A stretch of 64,000 nucleotides of DNA from positions 1-64,000 of the forward strand of contig NZ_JAFBDA010000018.1 of the NCBI RefSeq assembly GCF_016907995.1, read 5' to 3'. Source of the stretch: Clostridium sardiniense. Lineage in GTDB: Bacteria; Bacillota; Clostridia; Clostridiales; Clostridiaceae. Positions 17,037 through 26,913 of this stretch are shown piece by piece (positions within the stretch are counted from its first letter, which is position 1; every line of letters begins with the position of its first letter). The notes below the pieces were generated by a model, which worked only from the letters and a program-made list of their open reading frames with translations, was not told the DNA's origin and did not search any database. A program made the position numbers and the translations under genes.

Positions 17037-20000
17037 TTAATATATTCCATTTTCTTCTCTTATCTTCTTCATGAGTTCTCTGTTATTCTCATCAAGCATT
17101 TTTCTAACATCTTCTGGCTTGCTTTCATTTAAAGTCCCTATATGTAAATCTGATTTGATATCAATGTTTTTACTTGCTGGCATTGCCATCATTGATATAG
17201 GCACTGGTATTTTAGGCATTTCAATCACTGTTCTTCCAGCGTTATTTATTCTATTAATATCTTGAACTCCTAAGTCCTTATTCATTTTATTTAACTCTGA
17301 ATATAAGTTCTTAGTAGCTTCCAACTTATCAATGAACTCTTGCATTTTCAATGAAGAATCTGCAAATAATTCACCTTGATCCTTATAATAACCACTAATA
17401 GCATCTCTTAGCTTAATAACATGTCCTTCTATTTCTACAAAACCTTTTTGAATCATACCTTTTGCTAATTCTGCAATTTTATCATCAGTATAGTTTTCAT
17501 CTAATGCCTTTTCCTTTTCATCCTTTATCTTATCTATTTTATCCATCTGGTCGTCAAATGCTTTATCTGCATCTTCTCTTTGTTTATCTCTAATAAACTT
17601 ATTAAGATCCTTTTGAGCATCTTCTTGTTCCTTTAGATAATCTTTTAATTTGGATTGACCTTCAGCACTTAAATCTCTTCTAACTGATTCTATTTTAGAA
17701 TTTATTTCATGTAATTTCTTTTGCTTTTCTGCTAATTCTTCTTCAAAATCTTCATTTTTGTTTTTGTTATCATATAAATCTTTTTGCTTTTGGACTTCTT
17801 CTCTTCTCTTATCAGTTTCCTTTTCCCAAGCCTTCTTACGATTTTCTATTTCATTTTTTATAACTTCTGTTACTTGTCTTTCAGTATCAGCCATCATATC
17901 AATAAATTTCTTTCTGCTATCTTTTATTGCTTTATCAACTTCTATCCATTCCTTTTTTAATTTTGGTAATTCAGATGAAGTTAATTCAAAATATCTATTA
18001 GCTGCGTCTTCTAGTTCTTTGAAGTCTTTCTTAGCTTTTTCTTTAGATTTATCTGTATTAGCCATTCTATTTACTCTAGCCTTTGCATCTTCTAAAGCTT
18101 TGGTATAGTTATCAATGTCTCCATTGTGGGCATGTAATCCCTTGGAATTAAGTTGTCTTTCTAATTCTCTTGCTTCTTTTTGTTTTGCACCAATGATATC
18201 ATCTATAGCATTTTTCTTTTTTCTATATAATCCTATCTCATTGTTTATATATTTTATTCTATCTTTATTGTTAGCTAACTCTTCACGAGTTGCATTTTCA
18301 TCTAAAGCATTATTTACATCATTAAGCGCATCTTGTAAAGATTTGTATCTATCTATCTTTTCATCGATATCTTCTATGTTTACTGAATTAGTCGAAGATG
18401 AACTTTTTCCTGAGCTACCTTTACCACCACCTCCAGAACTAGACTTACTTGGCTTATAGGAACTCTTCTTTGGTTTATATGAACTTCTTCGTCCTCCGCC
18501 TGAACTTCTAGGACTATAATTTGATGATATAGGAGTATAAGATGAATCTCCTTGTATTGGAGTAAACCCGCCACCTCCATCTCTTAATGGCCCGACTTTT
18601 TCCCTTTCTTTCTCTTGTCTATGTGCTTCAGCATCAGCTAATAACCAAATACCTCTTGGATCTCCTGCGGAATAAACCTTAGTATCACCAATTTTCATTT
18701 CTTGTCCTGGTTTTAAACTGTTATACATTCTCATTGTTTGGCTTACAAATTGTGATGTAGCACTTAACTTACTAGATAATGCATTACTATAATTAGTTAC
18801 ATCTGTGCCATATACACCGCTAAGGTTATTAGCCATTTGGTCGTGCATACCGACAATTGAGTTAACTACTCCAGATGTTTTTTCTCCTTTTGCATCTCCT
18901 GCATTTCCATGATTTGTTACATCAGTTCCATATCCTACTCCAAGTCCATTAACTAGATTATTATATCTTGCAAATATAAAATCACTAGTCGACGCTGCAT
19001 TTTGCCCTTTTGTACCTTCTGCATTGCTATGATTTCCTACGTCTGTAGCATATGAACCAGATTTATTATTTATTTCATTATTAGTTATTCCTGATCTATT
19101 ATTAGCACCTACAGCTGCATTTTGAGTTTTATTGTCCTCTGCTGTAGTCTGGTTATTAACATCATCATTATATGTACTATTTTTATTATTTGCTTCATCC
19201 TGTGCTATTTGTGACCTATTATTAGCACCTTGAGCTGCTACACTATTCTCTCTTTGTTGAGCTATAACTGCTTCATCAACAGCACTATGATAAGCATTAA
19301 TCTTTTCTTTACCTACATCTCTAAGTCTTCCTTTCATTACACTTAGCATAGAATTCGCATCACCTAATGAAGCAATAAGTTTATTATCATTAGTTCCTAA
19401 TATCTTAGATATCATATCTTCACTTAACTTACCAGTCTTCTGAAATTCATCCATTGCATCTTTAATTACTTTTTCCTCTGATGCAAATCCATCGAATGCA
19501 TCTTTTAAAGATTTTATTTGTTTCTCAGTTTGTTCTGCTTTATCTTGAAGATCCATTAATCCGTTCCCAAAATCATTTGTTCCACCTTTAGCTTCTTCAC
19601 TTGATTTATTTACATCTTTTAATGAATTCTCATAATCTTTCAATGCACCTACAGCATTAAATCCAGCTATATTATTTATGTCATAGTCGGTTTTTCCAGC
19701 ACTCCTATAGGCTTGTATAGCCTGTCTCAAACCTTCAGCCTTTTGAGCAGTATCAGACATTTCTTTCTGCATCTTTTTCAAGTCATCAGTGCCTTGTCTA
19801 GCCCATGCAACCGCACGACCATTGCCAGTTTTAGATATTGCTTTAACTGTTTCACCATTTTCTAAATCTTTTTGAAGATCTTTAAACTCTTTTACTTGCT
19901 TTTTATAACCTTGCAAATCTTTCTCAAGGCTTTTGTTCTTCTTAAAGAAATCTAATGCATCAGTTCTTGCTGCTTCTTTCTTTAAATCTATTTGTTGTCT

Positions 20001-20954
20001 AATTATTTCATTATTTGTAGCTAGTTTCTTTCCTTCTTTATCTAATCCTGTATATGTTTCTGGGAAAGTATCAGCCATCTGCCTTTGTAAATCAATTAAT
20101 TGTTTTTGCAACTCAGCTCTTTCTTGTTCATTTTTGGTATCAGCCATTTGTTGCTTTATTTTTTCCATCTTGCTTAAATTATTTTCTGCTTCATTTATTT
20201 GCTTTGATGAAGCATCAGCATTTTTAATATATTCTGCATTAAAATCTGCAAGCTGACTTTTTGTCATATGAATTGATTTTTGTAATTTACTAAATCCTTC
20301 AATGGCCTTTTCTATGACAAATGAGGCTATTAGGGCTATTCCAAAACTTAAAGCTGATTCTAATAAAAGTGCTGCTCCTCTAGTTGCTATCATCGCTACT
20401 TTAGTAGCCGCTAGTTTACCTTGTAACGCTATCATAGAAGTTCCATAACTTATTACTGATTTTTCACCATTCTTATATGATTGACTAAGTTTATCAATTG
20501 CTCCTGCTTGTTTTATTGTTCCATCGGCATTTCTTTCACCCTGAATATCAATTATCTTATCTTGGCGTTTTTTGATCATTTCATCAAATTTACCTTTTAA
20601 CTTATCCATTCCCCAGACATTTTCTTCTATTCTCTTTCTGAATTTATCTGAAAATAACATGAACCCAGCTGTTACAGATGCTAATATCGACGGAAGCGCT
20701 CCAAATGTATCAACTAATTTCTTCACAACATTAAGAACTCCTGTAGCTCCGCCTATCATGCCTTTAAGAAAATCTGTATTTGCGAGATCCATAGTAAGAC
20801 CTTTCCATGTTTCTTTTAGTGCATTAATCTTTCCTTTAAGACTGTCCATATATGCTTTTTGTTCTAGTTGGGCTGAATTAATGCTGTTATTGGATTTCTC
20901 TTTTACTTTTTCTAAATCTTTAGCATTTTCCATTATGCTAAAGAATACATTTGC
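17037..20954 (-). CDS. Tape measure protein, exon 3
   Basis: This exon encodes the last 1305 residues of the tape measure. It joins exon 2 so that the reading becomes GKHQ-ANVFFSIMENAKDLEKV, matching the usual tape-measure sequence at this point. It contains membrane-like helices (GATGVLNVVKKLVDTFGALP and ALSFGIALIASFVIEKAIE), long coiled coils, four repeats of about 40 residues with YxTDVxNHxNA (near 18760-19270), a glycine/serine linker and a second coiled coil. The first ATG in the exon (20933) has no ribosome site, which supports splicing rather than independent translation. The protein sets tail length and enters the host membrane. Confidence 0.85.
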   Translation of the reverse strand, partial: ANVFFSIMENAKDLEKVKEKSNNSINSAQLEQKAYMDSLKGKINALKETWKGLTMDLANTDFLKGMIGGATGVLNVVKKLVDTFGALPSILASVTAGFMLFSDKFRKRIEENVWGMDKLKGKFDEMIKKRQDKIIDIQGERNADGTIKQAGAIDKLSQSYKNGEKSVISYGTSMIALQGKLAATKVAMIATRGAALLLESALSFGIALIASFVIEKAIEGFSKLQKSIHMTKSQLADFNAEYIKNADASSKQINEAENNLSKMEKIKQQMADTKNEQERAELQKQLIDLQRQMADTFPETYTGLDKEGKKLATNNEIIRQQIDLKKEAARTDALDFFKKNKSLEKDLQGYKKQVKEFKDLQKDLENGETVKAISKTGNGRAVAWARQGTDDLKKMQKEMSDTAQKAEGLRQAIQAYRSAGKTDYDINNIAGFNAVGALKDYENSLKDVNKSSEEAKGGTNDFGNGLMDLQDKAEQTEKQIKSLKDAFDGFASEEKVIKDAMDEFQKTGKLSEDMISKILGTNDNKLIASLGDANSMLSVMKGRLRDVGKEKINAYHSAVDEAVIAQQRENSVAAQGANNRSQIAQDEANNKNSTYNDDVNNQTTAEDNKTQNAAVGANNRSGITNNEINNKSGSYATDVGNHSNAEGTKGQNAASTSDFIFARYNNLVNGLGVGYGTDVTNHGNAGDAKGEKTSGVVNSIVGMHDQMANNLSGVYGTDVTNYSNALSSKLSATSQFVSQTMRMYNSLKPGQEMKIGDTKVYSAGDPRGIWLLADAEAHRQEKEREKVGPLRDGGGGFTPIQGDSSYTPISSNYSPRSSGGGRRSSYKPKKSSYKPSKSSSGGGGKGSSGKSSSSTNSVNIEDIDEKIDRYKSLQDALNDVNNALDENATREELANNKDRIKYINNEIGLYRKKKNAIDDIIGAKQKEARELERQLNSKGLHAHNGDIDNYTKALEDAKARVNRMANTDKSKEKAKKDFKELEDAANRYFELTSSELPKLKKEWIEVDKAIKDSRKKFIDMMADTERQVTEVIKNEIENRKKAWEKETDKRREEVQKQKDLYDNKNKNEDFEEELAEKQKKLHEINSKIESVRRDLSAEGQSKLKDYLKEQEDAQKDLNKFIRDKQREDADKAFDDQMDKIDKIKDEKEKALDENYTDDKIAELAKGMIQKGFVEIEGHVIKLRDAISGYYKDQGELFADSSLKMQEFIDKLEATKNLYSELNKMNKDLGVQDINRINNAGRTVIEMPKIPVPISMMAMPASKNIDIKSDLHIGTLNESKPEDVRKMLDENNRELMKKIREENGIY

Positions 20955-20989
20955 ATTATCTTCTATTTAACCACGCTAAAGTTAAATAT

Positions 20990-22099
20990 TTATATTATGT
21001 TTTTAATAAAATTATTAAGTATATCTTTATAGTCTTCATCTTTGAATTCCCAATAAGGTATTCTTAGCATTGGTATATTATTTCTTTTTGCGAAATCATC
21101 TTTTATTTTATCTATATTTTGTTGATGTTTAAATCTTTCTTCTCCTCCAAAGACGTCTATTTTGCTAAAATGCTGACTACCATCAGTTTCTATAAGACCA
21201 ACTATTTTAGATTCTTTAAATAGTGCAAAATCTATTGGCAATGCCCTTTTGAGTTTACATTCCTTATTTTTATATTGATATTTATATTTAATATTATTTT
21301 CCTTTAAAAATAATTCCGTTTTATACTCTAAAGATGATTTCCTTTTAGAACATATATCACATCTGTTTTTTCCTGATATAAAAGTACCCCATCTTGTGTA
21401 AAATATATTACCACATTTACATTTAAAAATTAATTTTTCATCTCTTGAATGATATTCTTCTGATAATAGTTCACAATTTAAATTATTATGTTTAATATAT
21501 AATTTTACATTGTATATTGTATAAGGATTAGAAGGGTGTACAATATAAGAAGAAAAACCTAGTTTTACATTATTATAGGTTGAATATATTAAATATCCCT
21601 CTTCATTTAAAGCAGTAACCTTTTGGTCATTTCTTTCTACCTCTTTAAATAAAGGAGTAAAACCATTTTTTATAAAAACTCGTTTTACATCTTCTATATT
21701 ATTTCTTCTATTATTTATCTCCTTGACTTTTGAACATTTATTACATAAATGTTTTTTATTATTCTTTATATGTTGGAAGCAAACCTCAAATATATCACCA
21801 CATTCTGAACAATACCATTTCATTTTTTCTATTAAAGATATATATTCATCAGAAATAGTATATGTTTTTATATTATTTCTTTTTAAATATAAATTTATAT
21901 TATAGATTGAATAAGGATTACTCTTATGCCACAATCGATAAGAACCATTATTAATTTTAAGAAATTCTAATGATATGTATGCTAAATATCCATCTTTATC
22001 TATAGCTGTGAACTTAGTTTTACTATTTCCAATTTTATTACCCAATAATTTTAAATTATATTTATTGAAAATGTATTCTATATCTTCTAATGTATACAT
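20990..22099 (-). CDS. Intron-encoded homing endonuclease with zinc knuckles and PD-(D/E)XK/EDxHD-type nuclease
   Basis: The 369-residue protein has CSEC/CNKC and CKCG/CDIC cysteine pairs in residues 90-255, repeated NPYTIYN..LYIK..N segments that look like DNA-binding repeats, and a C-terminal nuclease core. That core has SSLEYKTELFLKENNI, then PIDFALFKESKIVGLIETDGSQHF and a YWEFKDEDY end. The E.DGxxH pattern fits Vsr/I-Bth0305I-like EDxHD homing enzymes. It starts at ATG after AAGGAG. A TAATAAAATAAATAA motif lies about 30 bases upstream and may give it its own late promoter, as in other phage introns. Confidence 0.8.
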   Translation of the reverse strand: MYTLEDIEYIFNKYNLKLLGNKIGNSKTKFTAIDKDGYLAYISLEFLKINNGSYRLWHKSNPYSIYNINLYLKRNNIKTYTISDEYISLIEKMKWYCSECGDIFEVCFQHIKNNKKHLCNKCSKVKEINNRRNNIEDVKRVFIKNGFTPLFKEVERNDQKVTALNEEGYLIYSTYNNVKLGFSSYIVHPSNPYTIYNVKLYIKHNNLNCELLSEEYHSRDEKLIFKCKCGNIFYTRWGTFISGKNRCDICSKRKSSLEYKTELFLKENNIKYKYQYKNKECKLKRALPIDFALFKESKIVGLIETDGSQHFSKIDVFGGEERFKHQQNIDKIKDDFAKRNNIPMLRIPYWEFKDEDYKDILNNFIKNII

Positions 22100-22126
22100 A
22101 ATTTTTCTCCTTGTTAAATTTATTTT

Positions 22127-22141
22127 TTATTTATTTTATTA
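22127..22141 (-). promoter_or_regulatory. Candidate late promoter motif TAATAAAATAAATAA inside intron 2
   Basis: An exact copy of the recurring 15-mer, about 28 bases before the endonuclease start. Its presence inside an intron argues that it is a signal rather than coding sequence. Confidence 0.4.
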
Positions 22142-22570
22142 TATCATAAATATATCTTTTTTTATTGTAGTTTATTAAAAATTAACATAATATTTTCTCT
22201 AGCTTTCACTAGATGTTGAGACTATTTCTTCACCTTCACCATTACATGTTAAGGGCAGACCTTTTCGATTTAAGGGATTCTCACCCACTACTTTTATATA
22301 GCGTATTGTAGCCCTACTCCTATTGCTTATCTCAAAGCTCATGGATAGTCGTTGAAGATTCTTCTATTCGAAGCTTTCCTGCATGAACAACCATTGTTTA
22401 TGAATACTTAGGATTTAACCATATATTCATCTCTAAACTTTTTTCTACTTTCGTAACATTCACGCATAGGTATATTTCATCCTTACGTTGTAGTATTAGA
22501 GCTTTAGGTATTACCTGCAATTAAATCTGATTTACACGCAAATTTCTCTACGTGCAAGGCATATTGTTAC

Positions 22571-22824
22571 CTGATGTTTACCAGCAATTTGTTCACCTAG
22601 CATTGCTTTTTGCTGGTCATTTAAATTTCCCCAGACCTTGGAAAGGTCATTTAAAATATCATATGTACTTTTGAATTCTTTATTCCCATCTTTGCCTAAT
22701 TGAGTTATTTTAACTTGACCATCGGTAACACTATTCATCATTTTCTCTAATTTTGGTTTTGTACCTTCGGCAGTCTTTTTCATTCCTCTTAAATTCATCG
22801 AAATTGTTTTTAATCCATTACCAA
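22571..22824 (-). CDS. Tape measure protein, exon 2
   Basis: A short exon of 254 bases encodes VGNGLKTISMNLRGMKKTAEG through LNDQQKAMLGEQIAGKHQ, which is the conserved central block of TP901-type tape measures. Its first codon is completed by one G from exon 1. In the unspliced RNA the frame runs on into intron 2 and stops at 22532. The ATG at 22798 has no ribosome site. Confidence 0.85.
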
Positions 22825-23189
22825 CTCTACTTGGCAGTAATATTATCCATAAGACTTTTTATTCCTATGTTCTAGGAGTTTCCTCCATTACACTATGTTA
22901 ATTCATAGTTAGCTTAGCATACATTTTCACCCTCGTTTAACGTTAGGCTAATCTAAATGATTAGGATATACCTTTAATATATCGTGGAGAACACTCTTGG
23001 AAGGGTTATATTCTATTATAATAGCTTCACCTTCTATGCGTTACGGTACAGTAGGGTTTTAAACCTATCAATTATATCACTATAATTTAGTTTTACTAGA
23101 ACCTGTTACCTCGGTATTTTCATATCTTATAGACTTAGAATTCACCGATTTTGCTCTCTAATTATATTAAGTATTTCTACTTAACACGA
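22825..23189 (-). ncRNA. Group I intron 1 in the tape measure gene, no ORF
   Basis: This is about 365 bases with ends good to a few bases. Removing it joins QDQIQ-V to GNGLKTISM in frame. The intron RNA has a P3-P6-like block AATCGGTGAATTCTAAG...AAATACCGAGGTAACAGG near 23100-23150, a P7 5' strand in CCGTAACGCATAG near 23035 and a matching AATGTATGCTAAG near 22912-22924. This is the normal order for a group I core. It carries no endonuclease and is therefore either immobile or mobilised in trans. Confidence 0.75.
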
Positions 23190-24855
23190 CCTGTATTTGA
23201 TCTTGTACTACTGAGTTGGCTGCTGTTATCATTGCTATAGACTCTGATACATCATTTCCAGCAACGTGTAATGCTGAAGCTGATCTCTGTAATGCATCCC
23301 CAATTCCGCCAGCTGAAATTGCAAAAGAATTGCTGACTCCATTAAATTTATCAACAACACTTAATGCATCCTTAGCTTCTATGTTAAAACCTTTCAATGT
23401 ACTAATCATTGATTTTGTAGCTTCTTCTCTACTAACATCACCAACATTAGAATATATTAAAGATGTTTTAGCTAACTCCTTATCTTCATTGAACTTATTG
23501 AATCCTGCTTGTGCGAAATCCGCTGTGGCATTAATAATTTCTTGTGTGCTATGTCCAATTTCTATAGCTGTACTATTAGCTTGTTTTTCAAATTCTTTAT
23601 ATGTACTTGTTGTTTCCGATGTAACCCTCTTCAGATTAACCATTGCAGAGTCCATCTCTATAATATTATCTATACCAGTCTTTATTGTATTAAATCCTGC
23701 AAATAAAACACTTCCACCTATAGCAAATGATGCTATGTCTCTTATTGTGCCTCTTATTTTACTTCCATAAGCGACCAATTCATTTGTTTCTGCTTTTATT
23801 GCATTTGTTGAATTTTTAATTCTATTTCTTTCAACATTACCTAATATCTCATTCTCTTGAATTAATCTTTGATATTGCGCTATCTGTTTTTCTAGTTCAA
23901 CATTTAATTGTGCCTGTTTTTCTTTGTTACCATAACCTGAATTAACTTTTTCTTTTAAACCAGTTAAGATAGATATTTGTTTTTCTAAAAATTGAGTAGA
24001 TTTATTTACTTCAGCAGCATATCCACTTTCCTTCTTAACTAAATTGTCTAGTTCTATAACTGATTTATTTAGAGTATTTCTCTCCTGTTCACTTAATAAA
24101 TTCCCTTGACTCTTTAATTCATTGATTCTATTTTGAAGATTAGCTATTTTCTCTAAATCAGAAGAATTATTATAATTCTCATTAGTTCTATTACCTCTTA
24201 CAGATAACTCTCTTACTTTATTTAATTTCATAGCCAAGTTATCTAAATATCTTTCTTGTGCTAAAAATGAATTCTCAGCTTTTTCCTTATTATCAACTAT
24301 CTTTTTAGATATCAAGTCAAAAACTTGTACGACTTTACCGCCTTCTTCTTTAACTGTCCAACCATACTTTTCTACAGCTTGTCTAGCTTGATCATATTTA
24401 TAAGTTAAAGTAGTAGATTTAACTGATCCATTTTTATCAGTTATAGTATTCATTTTAGCTAACTCACCATTTACTAGTTTGAATTCATTTCTCGCTAAAG
24501 TAGCATATCTTAAAATATTCTCAAAATCACCTTTTACTGATTTTAAGTTTGAACTTGGAGATAGTTTTATATCCTGAGTATTTAATGATTGTTTTATCTG
24601 TTTATTTAGATCTCTAAGTACACTATCTGCATTTCCTAATTTCAGATTTTTTATATTTATTGTTAATTGCTTAGAAATTTTATCTAATTGTCTTTGTATT
24701 TTATCAGTAACTTTATCAACATCTTTAAATTCCACCTTTGAAATAGATAAATTAAGTTTCTTACCTAGCTTATCTACATCTTTTTGTAATTTATTTTGTA
24801 CTTCTTCAATATCTTTTAACTTTAATCCAATTAAAATATTTGGGTTATTTGCCAT
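23190..24855 (-). CDS. Tape measure protein, exon 1
   Basis: This exon encodes the first 555 residues, starting at ATG after GTAGGAGGTGGATAG. It has long coiled coils (residues about 10-110 and 190-350), then SFAIGGSVLFAGFNTIKTGIDNIIEMDSAMVNLKRVTSETTSTYKEFEKQA, the hallmark start of the TP901 tape-measure domain (PhageMin_Tail), and EEATKSMISTLKGFNIEAKDALSVVDKFNGVSNSFAISAGGIGDALQRSASAL. Without splicing the frame ends at 23167 after seven non-conserved residues. With both introns removed the tape measure is 1945 residues, long enough for a tail of roughly 290 nm at the usual 0.15 nm per residue. Confidence 0.88.
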
Positions 24856-24866
24856 CTATCCACCTC

Positions 24867-25298
24867 CTACTCTGTCTCAAATCCTAATAAATTCAATTCT
24901 TTTTTTACTACTTTTTCTAAAATTCCACTTTGATTTAATTTTTGTTTAGTTATATCAAAGACTGGTCTTTCATCTGGTTGTCTATTCCAACCATAAGATT
25001 CACCATATTCTATAATGCTATCTAGTCTTTCTCCCTTTTCATCACCATTTGCTAATGTCTCATTTGTGATTTGTATAATTCCAGGAGAAATTATTTCAGT
25101 ATTTATATTTTCCCTATCACCATATCCTTTATTTTTATATCTTCTTTCATAAAAATTAGGTTGAAAATCACCATCGTATACAACTTTTTCTATAGTTTCA
25201 TCTAATACGTCACTAGCTACTTCCCCTAATGTTTCTAATATGATTTCACGTTTTTTACTTATATCAGAATATAAATCTTTTAAATTATTGAAGTCCAT
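24867..25298 (-). CDS. Protein between tail chaperone and tape measure
   Basis: The preferred start is the ATG ending at 25298, about seven bases after AAGGA; a longer frame reaches a TTG at 25316 that overlaps this site. It overlaps the upstream chaperone gene by 14 bases. The 143-residue product has a basic middle (FYERRYKNKGYGDREN) and a RQPDERPVFDITKQKLNQSGI segment reminiscent of HK97-gp10/tail-completion proteins, but the position is that of the second (GT) chaperone product. I see no obvious slippery heptamer at the overlap, so normal re-initiation is more likely than a frameshift. Confidence 0.6.
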   Translation of the reverse strand: MDFNNLKDLYSDISKKREIILETLGEVASDVLDETIEKVVYDGDFQPNFYERRYKNKGYGDRENINTEIISPGIIQITNETLANGDEKGERLDSIIEYGESYGWNRQPDERPVFDITKQKLNQSGILEKVVKKELNLLGFETE

Positions 25299-25830
25299 TG
25301 TCATTTCCTTCTTCAATATTATCTACTAGCTTTTCAAGCTCACTAAAATCAGCCTTTTTAATTTTAGATATTTGTTTATTTATTTTCTTTTTAGCTAGTT
25401 CAGATCTCTCTATTCCACAAGTTGTATCATAGCAATTACTTATAGCTAATTTTAAAGCTGTATTCATTAACTCAACTTCTTGTTTTTGAACTTGTAAGAG
25501 TTGTTCTCTGATTCCACTTTTAACTATTCTAGTAACCCACATGCCAACATTAAAACATAGCTCCTCAAAGACTTCATTTACATGTTCTGAATTTAGCAAT
25601 GCTTGGAAATCCTTAATTTTCATACCCTTAAACTTTATTTTTCCGTTACATTCAATAATCTCTTTAAACATTTCAAGTGTAAATTCATCATCTGTAATTT
25701 TCTTACCTTTTGCTTTTAGTTTTTCTATTTTTTTATATATTTTTAATTGCTCTGATTGGGATAGATTCTTAACTTTGAATCCCCATTCCTCATCCTCAAA
25801 ACAATACATTCCTTCTAATAATTCTTCCAT
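25285..25830 (-). CDS. Putative tail assembly chaperone
   Basis: The 181-residue, largely helical and charged protein lies directly upstream of the tape measure, where siphophages encode the G-type chaperone that binds it. The start has AGGAGGAAAGTTAAT. Residues 1-60 form a compact acidic/basic domain (WGFKVKNLSQSEQLKIYKKIEKLKAKG) and the C-terminus is a coiled coil (ELAKKKINKQISKIKKADFSELEKLV). The call rests on position and length. Confidence 0.55.
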   Translation of the reverse strand: MEELLEGMYCFEDEEWGFKVKNLSQSEQLKIYKKIEKLKAKGKKITDDEFTLEMFKEIIECNGKIKFKGMKIKDFQALLNSEHVNEVFEELCFNVGMWVTRIVKSGIREQLLQVQKQEVELMNTALKLAISNCYDTTCGIERSELAKKKINKQISKIKKADFSELEKLVDNIEEGNDNGLQ

Positions 25831-25857
25831 ATTAACTTTCCTCCTTATTTTTTTGCA

Positions 25858-25895
25858 TTAAAAAAGAACCTAGCTTGTCTACTTGCTACGTTCTC
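25858..25895 (-). terminator. Terminator between the accessory island and tail genes
   Basis: On the minus strand AGAACGTAGCAAGTAG and CTAGGTTCT form an imperfect stem followed by TTTTTT. It isolates the GNAT pair from the chaperone gene downstream. Confidence 0.65.
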
Positions 25896-25896
25896 T

Positions 25897-26442
25897 TTAT
25901 ATTAACATATATAATGGTATACAATCTTTAATATACTTTCCTTCATCCCTTTTCATATATTCATTAAAATCTTTAAACCCATGCCTATTATAAAAATTAT
26001 AAGCTTTAGCAACAGAATATAAAATAATATTATGAACACCACAAACTTCTTCTGATATTTTACGTATTGAACTTAGTATATCAAAAAACATCATATTACT
26101 AAAATTATTTAATTCCTCTTCACTCTCATCATATTTCAATCCTTGATATTCCTTATCTATGGCGAAAAATTTAATTTCTATTGATGGTAAATAATGATTT
26201 TTATTATTTGATTCATATATCAAAGCAGTTGTAGATAATGTATAAAAGCCTATAATCTCTTTATTATCTGAATTAATAATAATCTTAGTTACTCCTTTAT
26301 TATTAAAATAATCTTTAAGAGCTGTTTCTTTAATGTACGTATTAATATTTTCGCTTGCACAATCAAATTGATCAATAGCATACTCTCTAAAAGATTTTTC
26401 ATCTAAAAGTATTACTTCATATTTAATATCTTTACCTAACAT
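25897..26442 (-). CDS. GNAT acetyltransferase, probable toxin of a toxin-antitoxin pair
   Basis: The 181-residue protein matches the layout of TacT/AtaT-like toxins: FDCASENINTYIKETA near residue 27, GFYTLST around 66, IEIKFFAIDKEYQGL at the acetyl-CoA-binding strand, and a C-terminal AYNFYNRHGFKDF followed by IPLYMLI. Family members acetylate aminoacyl-tRNA and block translation. The A-site loop is degenerate: after YQGL the usual GxG is replaced by KYDESEEELNN, so activity is uncertain. It lies one base behind the small antitoxin-like gene. Own terminator downstream. Confidence 0.72.
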   Translation of the reverse strand: MLGKDIKYEVILLDEKSFREYAIDQFDCASENINTYIKETALKDYFNNKGVTKIIINSDNKEIIGFYTLSTTALIYESNNKNHYLPSIEIKFFAIDKEYQGLKYDESEEELNNFSNMMFFDILSSIRKISEEVCGVHNIILYSVAKAYNFYNRHGFKDFNEYMKRDEGKYIKDCIPLYMLI

Positions 26443-26443
26443 T

Positions 26444-26647
26444 CTATTTAATTATTAAATTCTTTCTTAATATTTCTGCTTTTTTTTGTATTTTATCCCA
26501 CATATTATTATCTCTTTTTTGACTTAAAAAATCATCAACTTTATCTTCTCTAATCATTAAAATCCTATCTACTGGTTTTGCCATTACTGCCATATTAATC
26601 AACTCCCTTTTTCCTATAACTTGACCATCCCATCTCTTAATATCCAT
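26444..26647 (-). CDS. Antitoxin-like small protein with MDIKRW leader (module 1)
   Basis: The first start is the ATG ending at 26647, preceded by GGGGTGA, giving 67 residues. An in-frame ATG after AAAGGGAGTTGATTAAT would give a 48-residue form starting MAVMAKPVDRI. The leader MDIKRWDGQVIGKRELINM recurs almost unchanged in module 2 (37893-38093) and as a broken copy before the gene at 36980. The core looks like a short partner protein rather than a ribbon-helix-helix antitoxin. It sits next to a GNAT toxin-type gene, so an antitoxin role is inferred from context. Confidence 0.6.
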   Translation of the reverse strand: MDIKRWDGQVIGKRELINMAVMAKPVDRILMIREDKVDDFLSQKRDNNMWDKIQKKAEILRKNLIIK

Positions 26648-26870
26648 AACACTCACCCCAACTTAATATAACTAAGTTTAGTTTATCCTAATCTAGCCAA
26701 ATAACTTGTAGAACTGTAAATATTATGTTTATTTTTTTTCAGTCAAATTTCTTAATTAATCTTGATTATTTTACACAATTATATTTCTTTTTCCAATTAT
26801 TATATTATAATAATACCATTCAATCCGCTAATTTTCAATATTTAGCTATGATTCTTAACAATTTTTGTAT

Positions 26871-26900
26871 TAAAAAAGAACTTAGCTTTTACTAAGTTCT
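26871..26900 (-). terminator. Terminator after the 47-residue gene
   Basis: On the minus strand AGAACTTAG-TAAAAG-CTAAGTTCT is a perfect nine-base-pair stem followed by TTTTTTA. Confidence 0.82.
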
Positions 26901-26913
26901 AAAATATGATATA

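Larger units (their letters stand above)
20955..22570 (-). ncRNA. Group I intron 2 in the tape measure gene, with endonuclease ORF
   Basis: This is about 1616 bases (ends good to a few bases). The exon side reads GGTAAACATCAG and the 3' side GCAAATGTATTC, restoring the tape-measure frame. The intron RNA carries a group I core: CAACGACTATCC (P7 5' strand) near 22340-22355 and AGAAATAGTCTC (P7 3' strand) near 22217-22228, with a P4-P6-like GGTTAAATCC...ACAATGGTT block just upstream. The endonuclease gene lies after the core, toward the 3' end. Self-splicing is an inference from the core and the frame. Confidence 0.82.

Noticed and set aside
23216..23770. Plus-strand frame of 184 codons
   Set aside because: It is antisense to the most conserved part of the tape measure and has no start signals.
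17037..24855. Tape measure seen as a pseudogene with premature stops
   Set aside because: The breaks coincide with sequences that have group I intron cores, and removing them restores a conserved protein exactly.
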